Shown in pieces: positions 20,914 through 32,538 of a stretch of DNA of 64,000 nucleotides (position 1 is its first letter; every line of letters begins with the position of its first letter). The notes below the pieces were generated by a model. That model saw only the letters and a program-made list of their open reading frames with translations, did no database searches and was not told where the DNA came from. Origin of the DNA: Cylindrobasidium torrendii FP15055 ss-10. Lineage: Eukaryota; Basidiomycota; Agaricomycetes; Agaricales; Physalacriaceae. A program made the position numbers and the translations under genes. Location of the stretch: contig KN880448.1 of the NCBI GenBank assembly GCA_000934385.1, positions 62,001 through 126,000 on the forward strand, in the 5' to 3' direction.

Positions 20914-21583
20914 TTTTTCATACTGCTGCAACAGCTTTGTGTACAATGCACTTTTCCTTTGTCGAGACTGTCCTGTGTTGCTGGCACGCCACCAGATGCC
21001 GAGTGAACCGGCGATCATTCTCATCAGACACGATCGATCAGAACCACCAGTGACCACACGCGCTCGCACTCAACCACCGCAACCACCACCATCACGACTG
21101 CCTACTCCCAAATATGTCTCTTAACGTCCGCGGCTGGTTCATCGGGCCATCGAATTTCTTCTCTAATTTCCGAGGCTAGGGGTTGAGGTTGTCGACCTCT
21201 CGATGGCACTCAGTTTGCGACTTCTCGACCGTGCTCTTGATGGACACCCGGAGAAAGGAGACTCTACAGAGTTTCTTCTCAATTTGCACGGTCGTTAGTA
21301 CCTAGTAGACTATGTCGCAGGTGAGATTGGATTGGACCAAGTGGTTGGGAAGGCTGGTCGGGATAGAGCCTGGCCACTGCGCATCGACGAGGTACAGCTT
21401 ACAACGCTGTCAATCATGGCATTGCAACCTTTTCTGGAGGATGAGATATCGGGTCGGACCTCTGAAGCACAAAATCTCACGGTTCAAAACAGTACAAGGT
21501 GAGAACTGTGCTCATTCGCATCCCAGAGGAAAGTAGTAGTACAGAGGTTAATACAACTAGATATACAAATGTATGCAGACATA
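20914..21583. other. Convergent intergenic region
   Basis: Shared 3' flank of the DUF2235 and BTB-type genes. No gene is supported. Confidence 0.55.
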
Positions 21584-22673
21584 TTACAAGTCAAAATGAT
21601 GATGAAGATGGTTCGATATCATAGCCCGCGTCCGTGCAACGCTCTTTAGCGCACCTTTTCGACACCCTTCATGCATGGTCTGGGCTATTACTGGGTCCTT
21701 AGCCAACTCTCCGTGTGCATCTTTAAGCCTCTGGAGCAAGTCCACCCGTGGAACCTTGCTTGGCCGGTTCACTGTCAACGCCCAACACATACGCCAAGTC
21801 TTCATGCACTCGTTATGCTTCAAGCAAGACTTCGACCTCCTAAATCGTGGCGCACGCATACAGATCTTGCTAGCATACACGCGGAGGGAATGATACCCAC
21901 AAGTAACCCGCAACGCCTGCTCGCGGCTCAGGCGTCCTACATTTTGCTCCCCGTTCTGGATTCGAATCATGTACACGTACAGTGCATGTTTAAGAAGGTG
22001 ATCAAAGGAGCCTGAAGCGCGCCACGCAAAGTCGATAGCCTGGGCTGGTGGAAGCTCGCGTCGGAAAAGACGCGACAACCATTGGGATTGAACGGATTCG
22101 CAAGCGACAGCGTCGGGGAACACGAGGAATAACTGCAATATGCGCATAAAGACCTCGGGTGATGCTCGACGCAGGGGACGGTCTGCGGCAAGCTGTGTGG
22201 TATCGACAGAGTTGCGAATGCCTTCCATCGCCCAAGCTGCACCGGCGTTGTTCTCGTAATTCAGTGACATTTCAGCAATAAGAATCATGTCTTCAATAGT
22301 CACGAGCTGCAGCGCTCGGGGAATGGACCTACGGCTGGTCATTAGGATGGGCTAGCGCCGCGGCCACGCCGCGGCGTTGAATTCGGAGGACATACTGTCG
22401 GTATACCCCGGTGAGGAACGCTTCGAAGTGACGAGGAGAAGGTGGTGGTGGTGCTTGTAATGTGACCGTTCGTTTTGTCGGTAGATACGCCTGAAGCTGT
22501 CGGGCGATGACTGGGGACGCTGGGAGGAGCGTGGGCGTATGAACCTAAACAGGGCTGTTAGCCTCAGACTCTGGAAAAATGAAACGCACACGCACCTTGA
22601 AGTACACGTTCCCGACCTGTATTGTGCAGAACTCTACATCTTTCCTTCTCTTGTTGGGCAGCTTCGAGGGCAT
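21584..22673 (-). CDS. BTB/POZ-type protein of the basidiomycete expansion
   Basis: Exons 22596-22673, 22396-22544 and 21584-22328 give 323 residues. The first part (DVEFCTIQVGNVYFKVHTPTL, then a Pro-rich loop and HFEAFLTGVYRQ) has the pattern of the fungal BTB-like fold. The second part (TIEDMILIAEMSLNY, EVFMRILQLFLVFPDAV) resembles the helical region that follows it, and the C terminus carries a spaced-Cys segment (SKSCLKHNECMKTW) typical of these proteins. The second junction uses a GTATGT donor and bypasses a TAG, and both junctions keep frame. Such proteins are numerous in Agaricomycetes and may be substrate adaptors, but no partner can be named. Family assignment is moderate. Confidence 0.62.
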
Positions 22674-25177
22674 CCAGATGCTGTGCAACGGTTTTTGAAT
22701 CAACATGGTACGGCGGACGCGCAGCTACACAGCTACTAAAGGTGATGGCAGGAGGGGGAGCGATGTTTGTGATGAAAAATTAGCGGGGCCAGAGCAGAGC
22801 AGAACCTTCTTTTGCTTTCGAGGGTCCATCTCTATGTATGTCCGGGGCAATCGATTATGTGTTGATGACGCCTCGACGTCCACACGTTTTCGCACAAAAA
22901 GCTCTTCAATTCGTGACGTGAGAGGGAGCACTACAAAAGACATCCAAAGAATAAAACGACACTAGAGCGTCGATAGTGTCCGAGTACAATAGCATCGTGA
23001 GCGTATAGATTCAAAGCTGGGGACAATAACGCACACGTGCCGAACCCGGGCTTAATTGCAAACGCACACTTCTGTGAAAGAAAAAAGGAGGGAGTGGTGG
23101 AGAGGGCCTCGGTGACATTTCACACTGATGACCAATAGTGGAGGCGTGACTCGACCGGATTCCCCGCCAGCTCGAGCATCGTGGCTTTTTGGACGCCAGG
23201 CAGCTAGACCATTAGCTACGTGAAATATCCAAATAACCGCTGGGAATCTTGAGGTACAATTTAGGGGCACGCACTGTCGGCAGACCCTCCCACAGTTCCT
23301 CTGCCATGCAGCGGTACCATCAATGTTTCTTGGTTTGGCCAAACTCTGGAATATCGACGCTGATTGTTGTATTTTTGGAGCTACAAAAACAAACCTTTGA
23401 CGTATCAGCAGAGCATGACGGTCGAGAAAAAGGTGTCACTGGCGTACGGTCAGGAAGTCACGGCCATTCTCCCGGAGATGGTTTACATTTTCATGAGCGA
23501 CACGGATATGCCAGAGCACTAGAATAATATAACTCACCCTAAGGACGTAAATTCATTCGAGTCTGCTACCTCACCGACGCCGTACTGCTTAAGCAGGCAG
23601 CGCATGTCGAATTCGAAGTCGCGCAATACAGTCACCGTATACTTGGCCGACGCAAGGTCCCGTGAGTGCAGGCCCAATATCTCCTGGTGAATGGTGGAAG
23701 CGCTCCGCGTCGGCAGCTGGGCTTTCGTCTTCCGCCTGCACGCAAGACAACATGCAGCTCGTTCATGCGAGTTGCAGTTGCAGCAAACGTCCTACTCTTC
23801 GCTGTCCTGGTGGGTAATGCCGAGCCACACTTTTACATGGATCAAGATGCGTTGGTGTACCGCCTTGACCGTCACCTTGTTGCTAGAGAATGTGAACGAA
23901 GTGGTCATGGAGGTTGAGGAAGACACGGACCGTCGGCCCGATCACCGTCTCCGGGCGAAATCCGGATCCTCGTGCTCACACTTAGAAAGGGTGCCACTCG
24001 CCTCTGTTGAGTCTTAGGCTATGTAAATGCGTGGGGCTTGAAAAAATTTTCAGTTTCTCTTTCGAACATACTGAATTCACATGTCGTGCCGTTGCTCGCG
24101 TAGAATGGCCTTTGCAAAAGGATAACTGGGAGGACGGCCTCCATCAGCGCTTGCCGCGCTTTACAGAGAGTCAGCTAGAGTGCATCCCTGCGGCCATTCA
24201 ATTTTATGGCCGTTTTTGTGCACGCGCTTCATCTTGAAGTTGCGCAGCTGAGTATGACCATCAGACAGGGCGATGACAGCGGTCGTTGCGCGTACCATCG
24301 AGTGTTACACCAGCACTTTGTGAGTAAATCTTTGGATCGGTATATATCAAGGAACGCAAAGGCGTCGAAATGACGCGACATGACCGCTCGCAGTGGTGCT
24401 GACGGGGTTGCTCACTGCAGTGTCGAAGGAGGCGCAAAAATCTCCGAGCACCACGGTACATGCATCTTCAGCCACCTCGTAGAGCTCTCGTTCCAAGAGG
24501 ATTGACCATCACCGTCCCCATATTATGTAAGAAACGAAAATCTGCCATCCTTACCGCAAGACTGCATACCAATCTCCGAGGAGTTAAGAGTCCACGCATT
24601 TCAGTCGCTTGTGCCAAAGAATTGCATTACAGGGTCGGGCATGCAAGCGGATACACCCGCAATGTTCTGCTGCAACTTACGCGCTCGATTACAATTGCTA
24701 CGGCTTACACGCGTCACGCCACAATGATCGAGAGTCCATTGATCCTTCCCCGGCAGGAAGCGATCTCAAAGTGGCTTTGGCAGAGTCTACGATGTCCTTT
24801 CTGCGAAATTCCAACGCACAGCTTCTGAACGCTACAATTGGCACCGAAAGCAATGAGGGCCGGGCTGGCGGGCTGGGATAGCCTCCGCGCAAAACAATCT
24901 GAGGTATTTTTCTCCGATGGCATTCAATTATCTCTGAGCTCAGATCCCAGAAAAACACCTGCCGAGCCATGCTTCCGTTTGCCGCGCGACGAAGACCTGT
25001 AATTCTCCTCGGTCCAAGGCTCGCTTAAGGGAGACTTTCAGATCAAAGTACCCTGGGCATCCATCTAAGATTTGTGCGCTGTGCGCTCACCCGAGGAGCA
25101 TTGGCGGTATTTAACATGGCCAAATGCACTCGTCAAATCATCCAACCTCCCCAACCGTCTACCTCACTGTTGCCATA
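22674..25177. other. Intergenic, no supported gene
   Basis: About 2.5 kb upstream of both the BTB-type and MYB1 genes. Open frames are short, overlap one another on both strands and show no domain. Confidence 0.5.
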
Positions 25178-26250
25178 ATGTCAGTTGCCCGTGAACGCCG
25201 TGCTTGGACTGCCGAAGAGGACCAACAACTTCGTGATGCTGTCGCCAAAGGTGTGTTCCTTTCTTTGTCCGAATTTGGGATGTGATATCTTATGTGATTT
25301 TTCCAGAGGATCCCAACACCCAGAATCCCTCCAAGTGGCACGCTATCGCAAAGCACGTCTCTGAACGCACGAACAAGGACTGTCGCAAGCGCTGGTTTGC
25401 GAAGATGGCCAGTGATGTAGTGAAGGGCGGGTGGGCACCGGACGAGGACGAACGCCTTGTCAGCGCTATTGACCGCCATGGTACGCGCTGGAGTATTGTC
25501 TCTAGCCTCGTTGGCACGCGTAACAGCGACCGTGAGTACTTCACAAGCATTGCATTGTCATTTCGACTGACATTCATGGCTCAGAGTGTGCTAAGCGCTG
25601 GACTGACACTCTGAACCCGGCGATTGACCGCACGAGCTGGACACCAGAGGCAGATGCCCTACTCCTCGACGCTGTCAATGAATACGGCAAGCTCTGGACG
25701 AAAATTGTAAAGACATTCTTCCCCGGAAGAACGGGCCTCGCCGCAAAGAACAGGTGAGCTTGAAGTGTCTGCAGCATCTTCGTGGCCTTGCTCACGTCGA
25801 GGTAGGTACAACTCCATCACACGCTTCAGCACCCAGCGCGAGCGCCGCGCATCCGTGGCCGGGTCTACCTCATCGAGTACGGGGTCGAGCTCGTCTGGCG
25901 AGTCCCCGGTGACGCCCCATCTCTCTGTTGGCGCTCCGCCGTCTTCAAAGATCATGGGATACGAAGACCAATCTCTCTGGGGCGACATCGATGCATACTC
26001 GAAGGGACACTCGGCGGCTTTCCTGGACGACGCGTTGGTCGGTTATGGCTCTCACGCCCGCTACAGCGACTCGGTCAGCGCTGCTGTTCCCGCTTTCCCC
26101 CGTGGTTCTATGGGATATCAATTTGCGCAGACGACTACGGCACAGCAACCGATACTGGACCGGCGCGCACTGGCAGCACAGTATGGATGGTCAGCGGCAA
26201 GCTGGGACAATACACCTCGGGGCGCATATACGCAGCAGCCAATGTACTAA
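25178..26250 (+). CDS. Three-repeat MYB-type DNA-binding protein 1
   Basis: Exons 25178-25250, 25307-25531, 25585-25753, 25806-26250 give 303 residues. Three SANT/MYB repeats follow directly: repeat 1 (RRAWTAEEDQQL...DCRKRWF), repeat 2 (GGWAPDEDERLVSAIDRHG...CAKRWTDT) and repeat 3 (SWTPEADALLLDAVNEYG...KNRYNSI). Each has the regularly spaced Trp or hydrophobic residues that form helix-turn-helix repeats. The C-terminal ~110 residues are Ser/Thr/Ala-rich with a conserved SPVTPHLS and are likely regulatory. It is expected to be a nuclear transcription factor or chromatin protein. A paralogue with the same exon layout lies at 39234-40425. Targets are unknown. Confidence 0.88.
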
Positions 26251-26553
26251 AAGGACTTACTCTTCTTATCCTTATTTTCGACTTGGGCTCCTGCTTGTAA
26301 ACACACGTACTGGGTACGTATGTAATTGTACACTGTAGACATAGACAACATAAACATAAAAACTAGGAAATGAAATACAAATTCTTTACAAACGATTCGC
26401 TCTCAAATGGGGTGATGTATGCACGGCGGCACGCAAGGAAGCTTGCGATTTGGCGAACAAACGAGACGACGGAGACAACTAGGAGAGGATGTAAGAGCGG
26501 AAGTCATATTCGATCGCGCAGCCTCCTTTATCCTCCCACCCTCAAGGACAATC
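26251..26553. other. Short intergenic, probable promoter of the RNase H gene
   Basis: About 300 bases between tandem + strand genes. The frame of the next gene stays open through part of it, but without an ATG before 26554. No TATA box is evident. Confidence 0.5.
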
Positions 26554-27405
26554 ATGATGCTTCACGGCGGACATCTTGCGCAAGAAAGCGCGGCGCCCAA
26601 AGCTGCACCTGTCGATAAACTAGGTCCACGTCCCATCCAGGATTTTGTTGGCGAAGTCCGCTACGAAGTGTCCGGGCTGCCTACCTCTCATCAGCCCCGC
26701 ATCGATATGCCCATTTTGCATAGTAAAGAGCCCAAGACTCACTCGACAGATTGGCGTCCAGGTCCTTTGGTTCATTCCGTCGCCCGATTCCATCCACCTA
26801 CTCCCAACGCCCATCCCACGTCTCTTTTTGCGCCAGAGACGAACATCATACACCCAGGCGCACGATATGTGCGCCGCTCGAACTGGCGGGAGGTTCTCAT
26901 TTACACCGACGGTGCCTGCTCTAACAACGGGCAAAATAACCCTCAGGCAGGTTGGGCGGCCGTCTATCATCCATCCATTCCCAATGCGAACATCCAGTCC
27001 AGGCTCGAGCTCCGCGGTGTAGACGGTAAACCCTACCCTCAGACTAGCAATCGCGCCGAGCTACGTGCCGTTCTTGGCGCTTTGGAATATCGCCACTGGC
27101 CTGGAGAAGGATTTCTTCACATCGTTATTGCCACGGATTCCGAGTACGTTGTCTTGGGCATGACAGAGCGGTTGGAAAAATGGCGTCGCACAGGGTGGAA
27201 GACCGCGTCGGGGCAGCCCGTGAAAAATAGAGACCTGTGGGAGGCAATTGCAAAGAAGGCGGAAGATTTTGGGAAGTGGGGAACGCAGACTCAGTTCTGG
27301 CTCATTCCGCGCGACTGGAATGTGGCTGACGCGCTGGCGAAGGAGGCTGCTGCGAAGACGGAAGTCTCTGGGGAATACGCACAAATTCATGGGTTCTTGG
27401 TTTAG
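26554..27405 (+). CDS. RNase H type 1-like nuclease
   Basis: Intronless, 283 residues. After about 110 residues of unassigned N-terminal sequence comes an RNase HI fold: IYTDGACSNNG (first Asp), SNRAELRAVLGAL (Glu), IATDSEYVVLG (second Asp) and WNVADALAKEA (last acidic position), the usual D-E-D-D order. It would cleave the RNA strand of RNA-DNA hybrids with Mg2+. The N-terminal part is not the hybrid-binding domain of classical RNase H1 as far as I can see, so this may be one of the fungal RNase H-like paralogues. The frame stays open upstream to 26419; 26554 is the first plausible ATG (ATGATG). The gene converges on the monooxygenase gene with a 136-bp gap. Confidence 0.87.
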   Translation: MMLHGGHLAQESAAPKAAPVDKLGPRPIQDFVGEVRYEVSGLPTSHQPRIDMPILHSKEPKTHSTDWRPGPLVHSVARFHPPTPNAHPTSLFAPETNIIHPGARYVRRSNWREVLIYTDGACSNNGQNNPQAGWAAVYHPSIPNANIQSRLELRGVDGKPYPQTSNRAELRAVLGALEYRHWPGEGFLHIVIATDSEYVVLGMTERLEKWRRTGWKTASGQPVKNRDLWEAIAKKAEDFGKWGTQTQFWLIPRDWNVADALAKEAAAKTEVSGEYAQIHGFLV

Positions 27406-27541
27406 CGAATACTTTTTTCTTTCAGAATGTAAAAAAATAGAGATTGACTGTACATTCTATGGCTCTTGTGTTACTATACAAATACGTGGCTACCGAGATA
27501 GAGCGCTTACGACTGAGTCTCCTTGGCCTTCGGGATTCAAA

Positions 27542-29767
27542 CTAGGCTGTTTTGTCCATCGTCTCCTTCGTAACTTTATAATCTTCCCATTTGACTTGCC
27601 TCAACCACCACCAATACCTGACCACAGTCGTCGGGAAAACGGCGTAGATCTTTTCCGATTTGTCGCGCCTGTACCAGGAGTTGCAGCCGACGAAGATACT
27701 ATTGCGTGCCATGCCCTGAATCTTCTTGTCGTAGGCTTCGGTGGGTGCGTTCAAGACGTTGAATGAAGACATGCGGGTCGGCGAGCTTGGTGACTTCGTG
27801 AGAATGGGGACGATTAGCTTGTAGATGTAATTAATCTATGGGTTTGCAGAGCATCAATCAGTCGTTGAAGCGGTAAAATTGAGATTATACCTGGATTTCA
27901 TGCGTGAAAATCACAGAGGTATATCCGGTCGACGTGTTAGGACCTAGTAGGGCATGTTAAGGCTATAGCGGTACTCTTGAGATGCAAAGGAAGGCAAGCG
28001 CACCTCCGATAAGGCAGAAATTGGGAAATCCTGGAAGGGCGACACTCATATACGATGTCGGGCCGTCATGCGCATCGTAAAACTTCTTGATCGTAGTATC
28101 CAAACCCTTGACGTGAAGTGGGTAGCCATCCTTTGAGCTGACGTGTTAGAGGTAGCTTTAACTTAGCAGAAGAAATGGATCACCGAAACGAATCCAGTAG
28201 AGTAGATTAAAACGTCAAGCTGGTGGTGCTCGCCTTGAGAAGAGTATCGTCAGATACCAATGGATGTCATGGAGAACAATGTTTACCTGACTTCGACACA
28301 ATGCCGTCCTCGGTGACATGATCGATTCCATCCAACACAAGCTCGACATTGGGGCGGTTCAAGGCCTCTATGTATCCAGAGTCGTATATCACGCGACGGC
28401 AGCCCATATCTGTCAGTCTTCATTAACATCATTGGGAATGGATTATGCCTGGCTGTGCGGACCATAGTCTGGGATCAGCCTTTCGTGGTACTTGGCTGGC
28501 GCGACTCTCTGGATATACGATTTCGACCTCTGTTGGGGTGAATTATTCAGTTCGCTGCAGATATGCTCGAAAATAATGAACACCTTTTGTAAAAGCAGTC
28601 GCGTCAGTGGGAACGCCCAAACTAAGAGATAGATGAGCTCGCGCTGGACAAATGAGACGGGTCAGTGAAAGGTCTTAAGCACGAAGACGATGACGCATAC
28701 GCTTAGGAAGATCAGAAACCTGTAGAAGCGAACGGCGCCAGGGATATTCTGCAGCCACCACTTCGACCATTCTGAGAGCTTGTAGCGAGACTTGACGTGG
28801 TGAAAGTGAGCAAATACTGCTGAGTACGTACGGAAATGCACAACTAACCGGTGGCATCGTCCAATTCGAGGTTCTACAAAACTGGACGATATGGGTGGTA
28901 GCATTTTCTGAGATTTGTGGTACCAGCTGTGTTCTTCGAAGAAGTCAGCAAGGGTAAGAAGCGAAGGCAGGTCATGCCTACGCTGTAGCTCCATTTCCTA
29001 TCACCCCCACACGCTTCCCCGAAAGGTCTACTTCGTGGTTGTACCTTGCTGTGTGCCATTTGGGGCCCCCGAACGACGAGATGCCGGGGATGTCTGGGAC
29101 GCGTGGGACCTCCAAGATACCCAGAGCACTCACGAGTACCTTGGCCTCGATAATGCTAGTCTTGCCGGTTATCGTATCCGAGGACTCGACACGCCAGAGC
29201 TCTTTGTCGGCGTCCCACTGCGCGGAGGTGACAAGAGTGTTGAAGACACACTTCGAGTACAAGTCATACTTTTTCGCGAGGTCTTTGAGATACTCGAACA
29301 TCTGCGGCTGGAGTTCGTGCGAATAGTTCCAATCCTTCTTGAGATCGGTCGAAAGGGAGTAAAAATGAACTGGGATATCAGACATCGCGCCCTGTTTCTC
29401 AGCATCAAGCAAGACCATGATCAAAATACGTTATGACTGCTCACTGGATAGGTATTGTCCTAAATAATAGAACATTAGTAATTTTGGCCTGCTGCGACAG
29501 GGGAGCTCTTACCCTCCATGTCCCACCAACGTCGTCAGCCTTTTCGTAAAGCTACAGCAAAGCAAACGTTAGCGGTGGGCACACAAATCGTCTCGTCAAG
29601 GCTTACCACAAAATTATCGAAACCTGGGAGCGTGCGGCGGAGCTTGATGGCCATACCAAGGCCGCCTATGCTGCAGAGACACAAATTAGCCTTGCGAGCC
29701 TGGACCGCGGCCAACGACAAGTCATGTACCCAGAGCCAATGATTAGTACGCGTGTGGAAGAGCTCAT
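27542..29767 (-). CDS. Flavin-dependent monooxygenase (FMO/BVMO-like), 14 exons
   Basis: Exons from the 5' end: 29730-29767, 29607-29670, 29513-29551, 29445-29459, 28982-29391, 28849-28933, 28701-28790, 28584-28643, 28463-28529, 28287-28409, 28184-28233, 28004-28130, 27891-27943, 27542-27835, giving 504 residues. The FAD Rossmann motif GSGIGGLG (residues 10-17) is split by intron 1. GGTWRDNTYPG and YSHELQPQ follow, then FGGPKWHTARYN, which aligns with the FxGxxxHxxxWP fingerprint but has Tyr-Asn for Trp-Pro. GNGATATQLVP is the NADPH Rossmann motif and STGFVSDGYP the late FMO motif. It should use FAD, NADPH and O2 to oxygenate a small substrate that cannot be named. One exon is only 15 nt (DNTYP). 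The donor of exon 9 is the weak GTCCGC. Confidence 0.87.
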
Positions 29768-30278
29768 GAGGGACAAAGGTTAGCTAGAAGGGAAGCTGAA
29801 AGGACGGAGTTCAACTTTCATCCGTTTAAAAAGGTTTACGACCATTCCGTCATGGACCATGAGTGCAAAAACTTCGCTCTTAGAGAATCCTGAGCCCCGA
29901 AATCGACATACAGTACCAGTAGAGCTTGTGCCAATGGAAGGGTCCCAGGCGACATCCTGAATGTATCCACAGCTCATACGAAGCTGATATGATAATAGTT
30001 CTCACGGATGGAAAGTCATTGACTTCCCCGGCAATCGGGATTTCAATAAGCGGGCTCGAACTCTGAGGCATCCATGCCTTGATGTTTGCAGAACGTGAAG
30101 CGAAAAGCAGGCGAATACATCCGGGAGTTCAGATATCGAAGTAGTATAAACGTACCCTTGGGGCAAGCAGATGACATTGACAATGTGAGGACACGAGTGA
30201 TTAATAGTAATATTTGTCCATGTTTCCCACTCACCTCTTCAGAACGAGGCCGTCGTTCATCTCTAAGCCATCATCATC
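29768..30278. other. Divergent intergenic region
   Basis: Promoter space between the monooxygenase (-) and MYND (+) genes. I see no TATA box or gene. Confidence 0.5.
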
Positions 30279-31169
30279 ATGTCGGACGCAAAGATACTTA
30301 AGGAATGCATCGCGCTCGCAGACGAGCTAGCCACTATCCTGCGGCTCGGCAATCCACTGCCCGCTAACCAAGACTTCTCGGCGGACGAACGCGAAGCTCT
30401 GCTTGCCTGCAGGAAATCAGCTCGAATGAAGAATGTGGTGTCCTCTTCGCCCGCGATGGATTGTCTCCGAATGGCAATATCGTCGAAATACCTACCGGCT
30501 CTAGCGACGGCCATCGTCACCACCTCCCCCGTAACCCAGCCTCAGGCTTATGCCGCCTACATCCAGCGGTTCGTCACTCTACTTCCAGCATCCTCCAACC
30601 CGTACTTGAGGAAATTCTTCCGCGAGGCATTACTTTCTGCCCAGTTTGTTGATACTATTGCGGAGCGCTTCCTCGATGGTACTATGGATAACAACCTGGT
30701 GCTACAGGGAGCTACAGCAAGAATTCTCTGTGAAGCTATGTGGTGGAGTGATCCCTCCCGCGGCGACGACAAGAATGCCTGCTTCGATGCGGCGTTGCGC
30801 GACAAGCTCGAGGCAAAGGTTAGCGGCTACGTCGAGCAACACGAGTCTGGGGTAGAGTCGGCGCCGGAGGCAAAACCAGCGAAGGAGGCGGCGCACAACA
30901 CAGTCATGGTAGAATTGAAAAAGACGCTCATCTCAGTCCGCTTTCTCAGCTTCAATGGCGACGCAGCATATATCAACGGTGTCCGGAATTTGATGGAGCA
31001 GGATACACCCGGCGAGCAGGGAATGTGCCAGGTCTGTTATGCGACCGACGATGATGAAGACCTTCTGCGGTGCTCGAGATGTAAGGACATCACTTACTGT
31101 AGCCCCGACTGTCAAAAGATAGGATGGGGAAAGGGCCACAGGCTGCGCTGCTTTACCTATAGCTTTTGA
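30279..31169 (+). CDS. MYND-type zinc-finger protein
   Basis: Intronless, 296 residues. The C-terminal 40 residues form a complete MYND finger: CQVC, then CSRC, YCSPDC, W-G-K-G-H and a final C, giving the C-x2-C, C-x2-C, C-x3-C, H-x3-C ligands for two zinc ions. The preceding ~250 residues are helical and include a charged linker (about 190-215), with no recognised catalytic motif; in particular no SET domain is seen. MYND fingers bind proline-rich peptides, so this is probably an adaptor. Many Agaricomycetes have tens of similar proteins of unknown role. Confidence 0.87.
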   Translation: MSDAKILKECIALADELATILRLGNPLPANQDFSADEREALLACRKSARMKNVVSSSPAMDCLRMAISSKYLPALATAIVTTSPVTQPQAYAAYIQRFVTLLPASSNPYLRKFFREALLSAQFVDTIAERFLDGTMDNNLVLQGATARILCEAMWWSDPSRGDDKNACFDAALRDKLEAKVSGYVEQHESGVESAPEAKPAKEAAHNTVMVELKKTLISVRFLSFNGDAAYINGVRNLMEQDTPGEQGMCQVCYATDDDEDLLRCSRCKDITYCSPDCQKIGWGKGHRLRCFTYSF

Positions 31170-32538
31170 GTAGACACAGGTGCATTCTGTCAGCGGCGGA
31201 TGATCGATGAATCGATGATGTCTTGTACTCTGTAATATCTCATAGTCATAGTTGCCTGAGTTCACCCGCAGGGAATTCATAGTACTCATCACACAAATTG
31301 CATCCAAAGAATAAATCATTCACACTTGACAAGAGCGACTATTCTACGAACTGGGATACAAAGGGAAGGCCCACCTCTGCTTGACAAAGAGGTGGGACAC
31401 CGGGGATGGCCTGGGTTATTTGATTTGTTGAAGTAACGGCCTTGGAGCGAACGGTCAGCACTGAAATACTAAGAGCAGAACAAGTAGGACATACGTTTCG
31501 CCGTACATCTTCTCTGCCATTCGAGCACATCCTTACATGAATGTACCGCAGTTGATCAGGCTACCGCACAGTAATGGCAGATGGTCTCGACGATAGAGAA
31601 GGACTTGCGCCATTCATCTTGGAGGCGAGCCAGGCCTCATCTTAGAGGCGAGCCAGGCCTCATCTTAGAGGTCCTGAGATACATTGAGGAATCCATAGAT
31701 CACTGTTGGGCAGAATGAGAGGCGAGATGGCAGGAAGAGGATGGCGACGAACCACAAACGCGGGTCACAAGGATTTTCCTTGAATGCCCGTAAAGGCGAG
31801 AAACACTGCGATTATTGTCAGTAACAACAAAATGAGAGATGGGTAGGAGACGCACTGCGTGTTTCCGTCAATCGTGCCAGCTGTACGGCTACGAGTGGCG
31901 CGTCCGTCATGACGCGGCCCTCAACAAAGAGGGAGGGGCGCCTGCCCCTAAAGAATGCCCGTATGTGGGCGTGAGCGTCGTAATAGTATGCTCGTTCGAC
32001 ATGTCTTGGTCGCTGCCAGTGGCTGTCTTTCGCCTACCGGTGAGAATGTGCATCGTGCACAATGACCGATCTTCGGTCACAATAGCCATTCAATATTCAT
32101 GGCTTGGCCTCGTCTGGGCCCGATAACGACGCGCTGTAAAAATAATCAGTCATGGCGGAGTGGTTGGCGCTGGGCAAGAAGGCATACTTGCGCCGGGGAT
32201 TTTCCAAGGTGTTCAGCTGTCGGAAGCGGTAATATATACCCTGCTGTGACCACTTTAGGGCCGGTAGTGACTGATGTGACATCCTGTGTCAGCCTGTGGC
32301 GCGCGCTCACTCTCAGAGGCCGTTCACGAGGACCATAGTACAGTTCGGTCTACCAGCCCTCGAGTTCTTTCCTCCCGGGCGACCATGTCCAGCTTCCCAC
32401 GCCCTGTTGGCTTACACCATTCTCCGGATCTCGAGCGCTCGTCGTCCTTCAAGCCGCCAGATACCTCAAATTGGCATGAACAAGGCTTCTTCTGCCACCG
32501 TTTTCCATAATACCGTGCCGATTCCAATGCGCTAGTCC
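31170..32538. other. Intergenic, no supported gene
   Basis: Holds one 23-bp duplication (listed). A tRNA D-arm-like string near 32150 was rejected. Nothing else is recognised. Confidence 0.5.
31623..31668. repeat. 23-bp tandem duplication
   Basis: aggcgagccaggcctcatct plus three bases occurs twice without a gap, in non-coding sequence. Confidence 0.85.

Noticed and set aside
32150..32200. tRNA-Ser/Leu D-arm-like sequence (ggcggagtggtt)
   Set aside because: No anticodon arm, T-arm or TTCGA loop follows within 100 bases.
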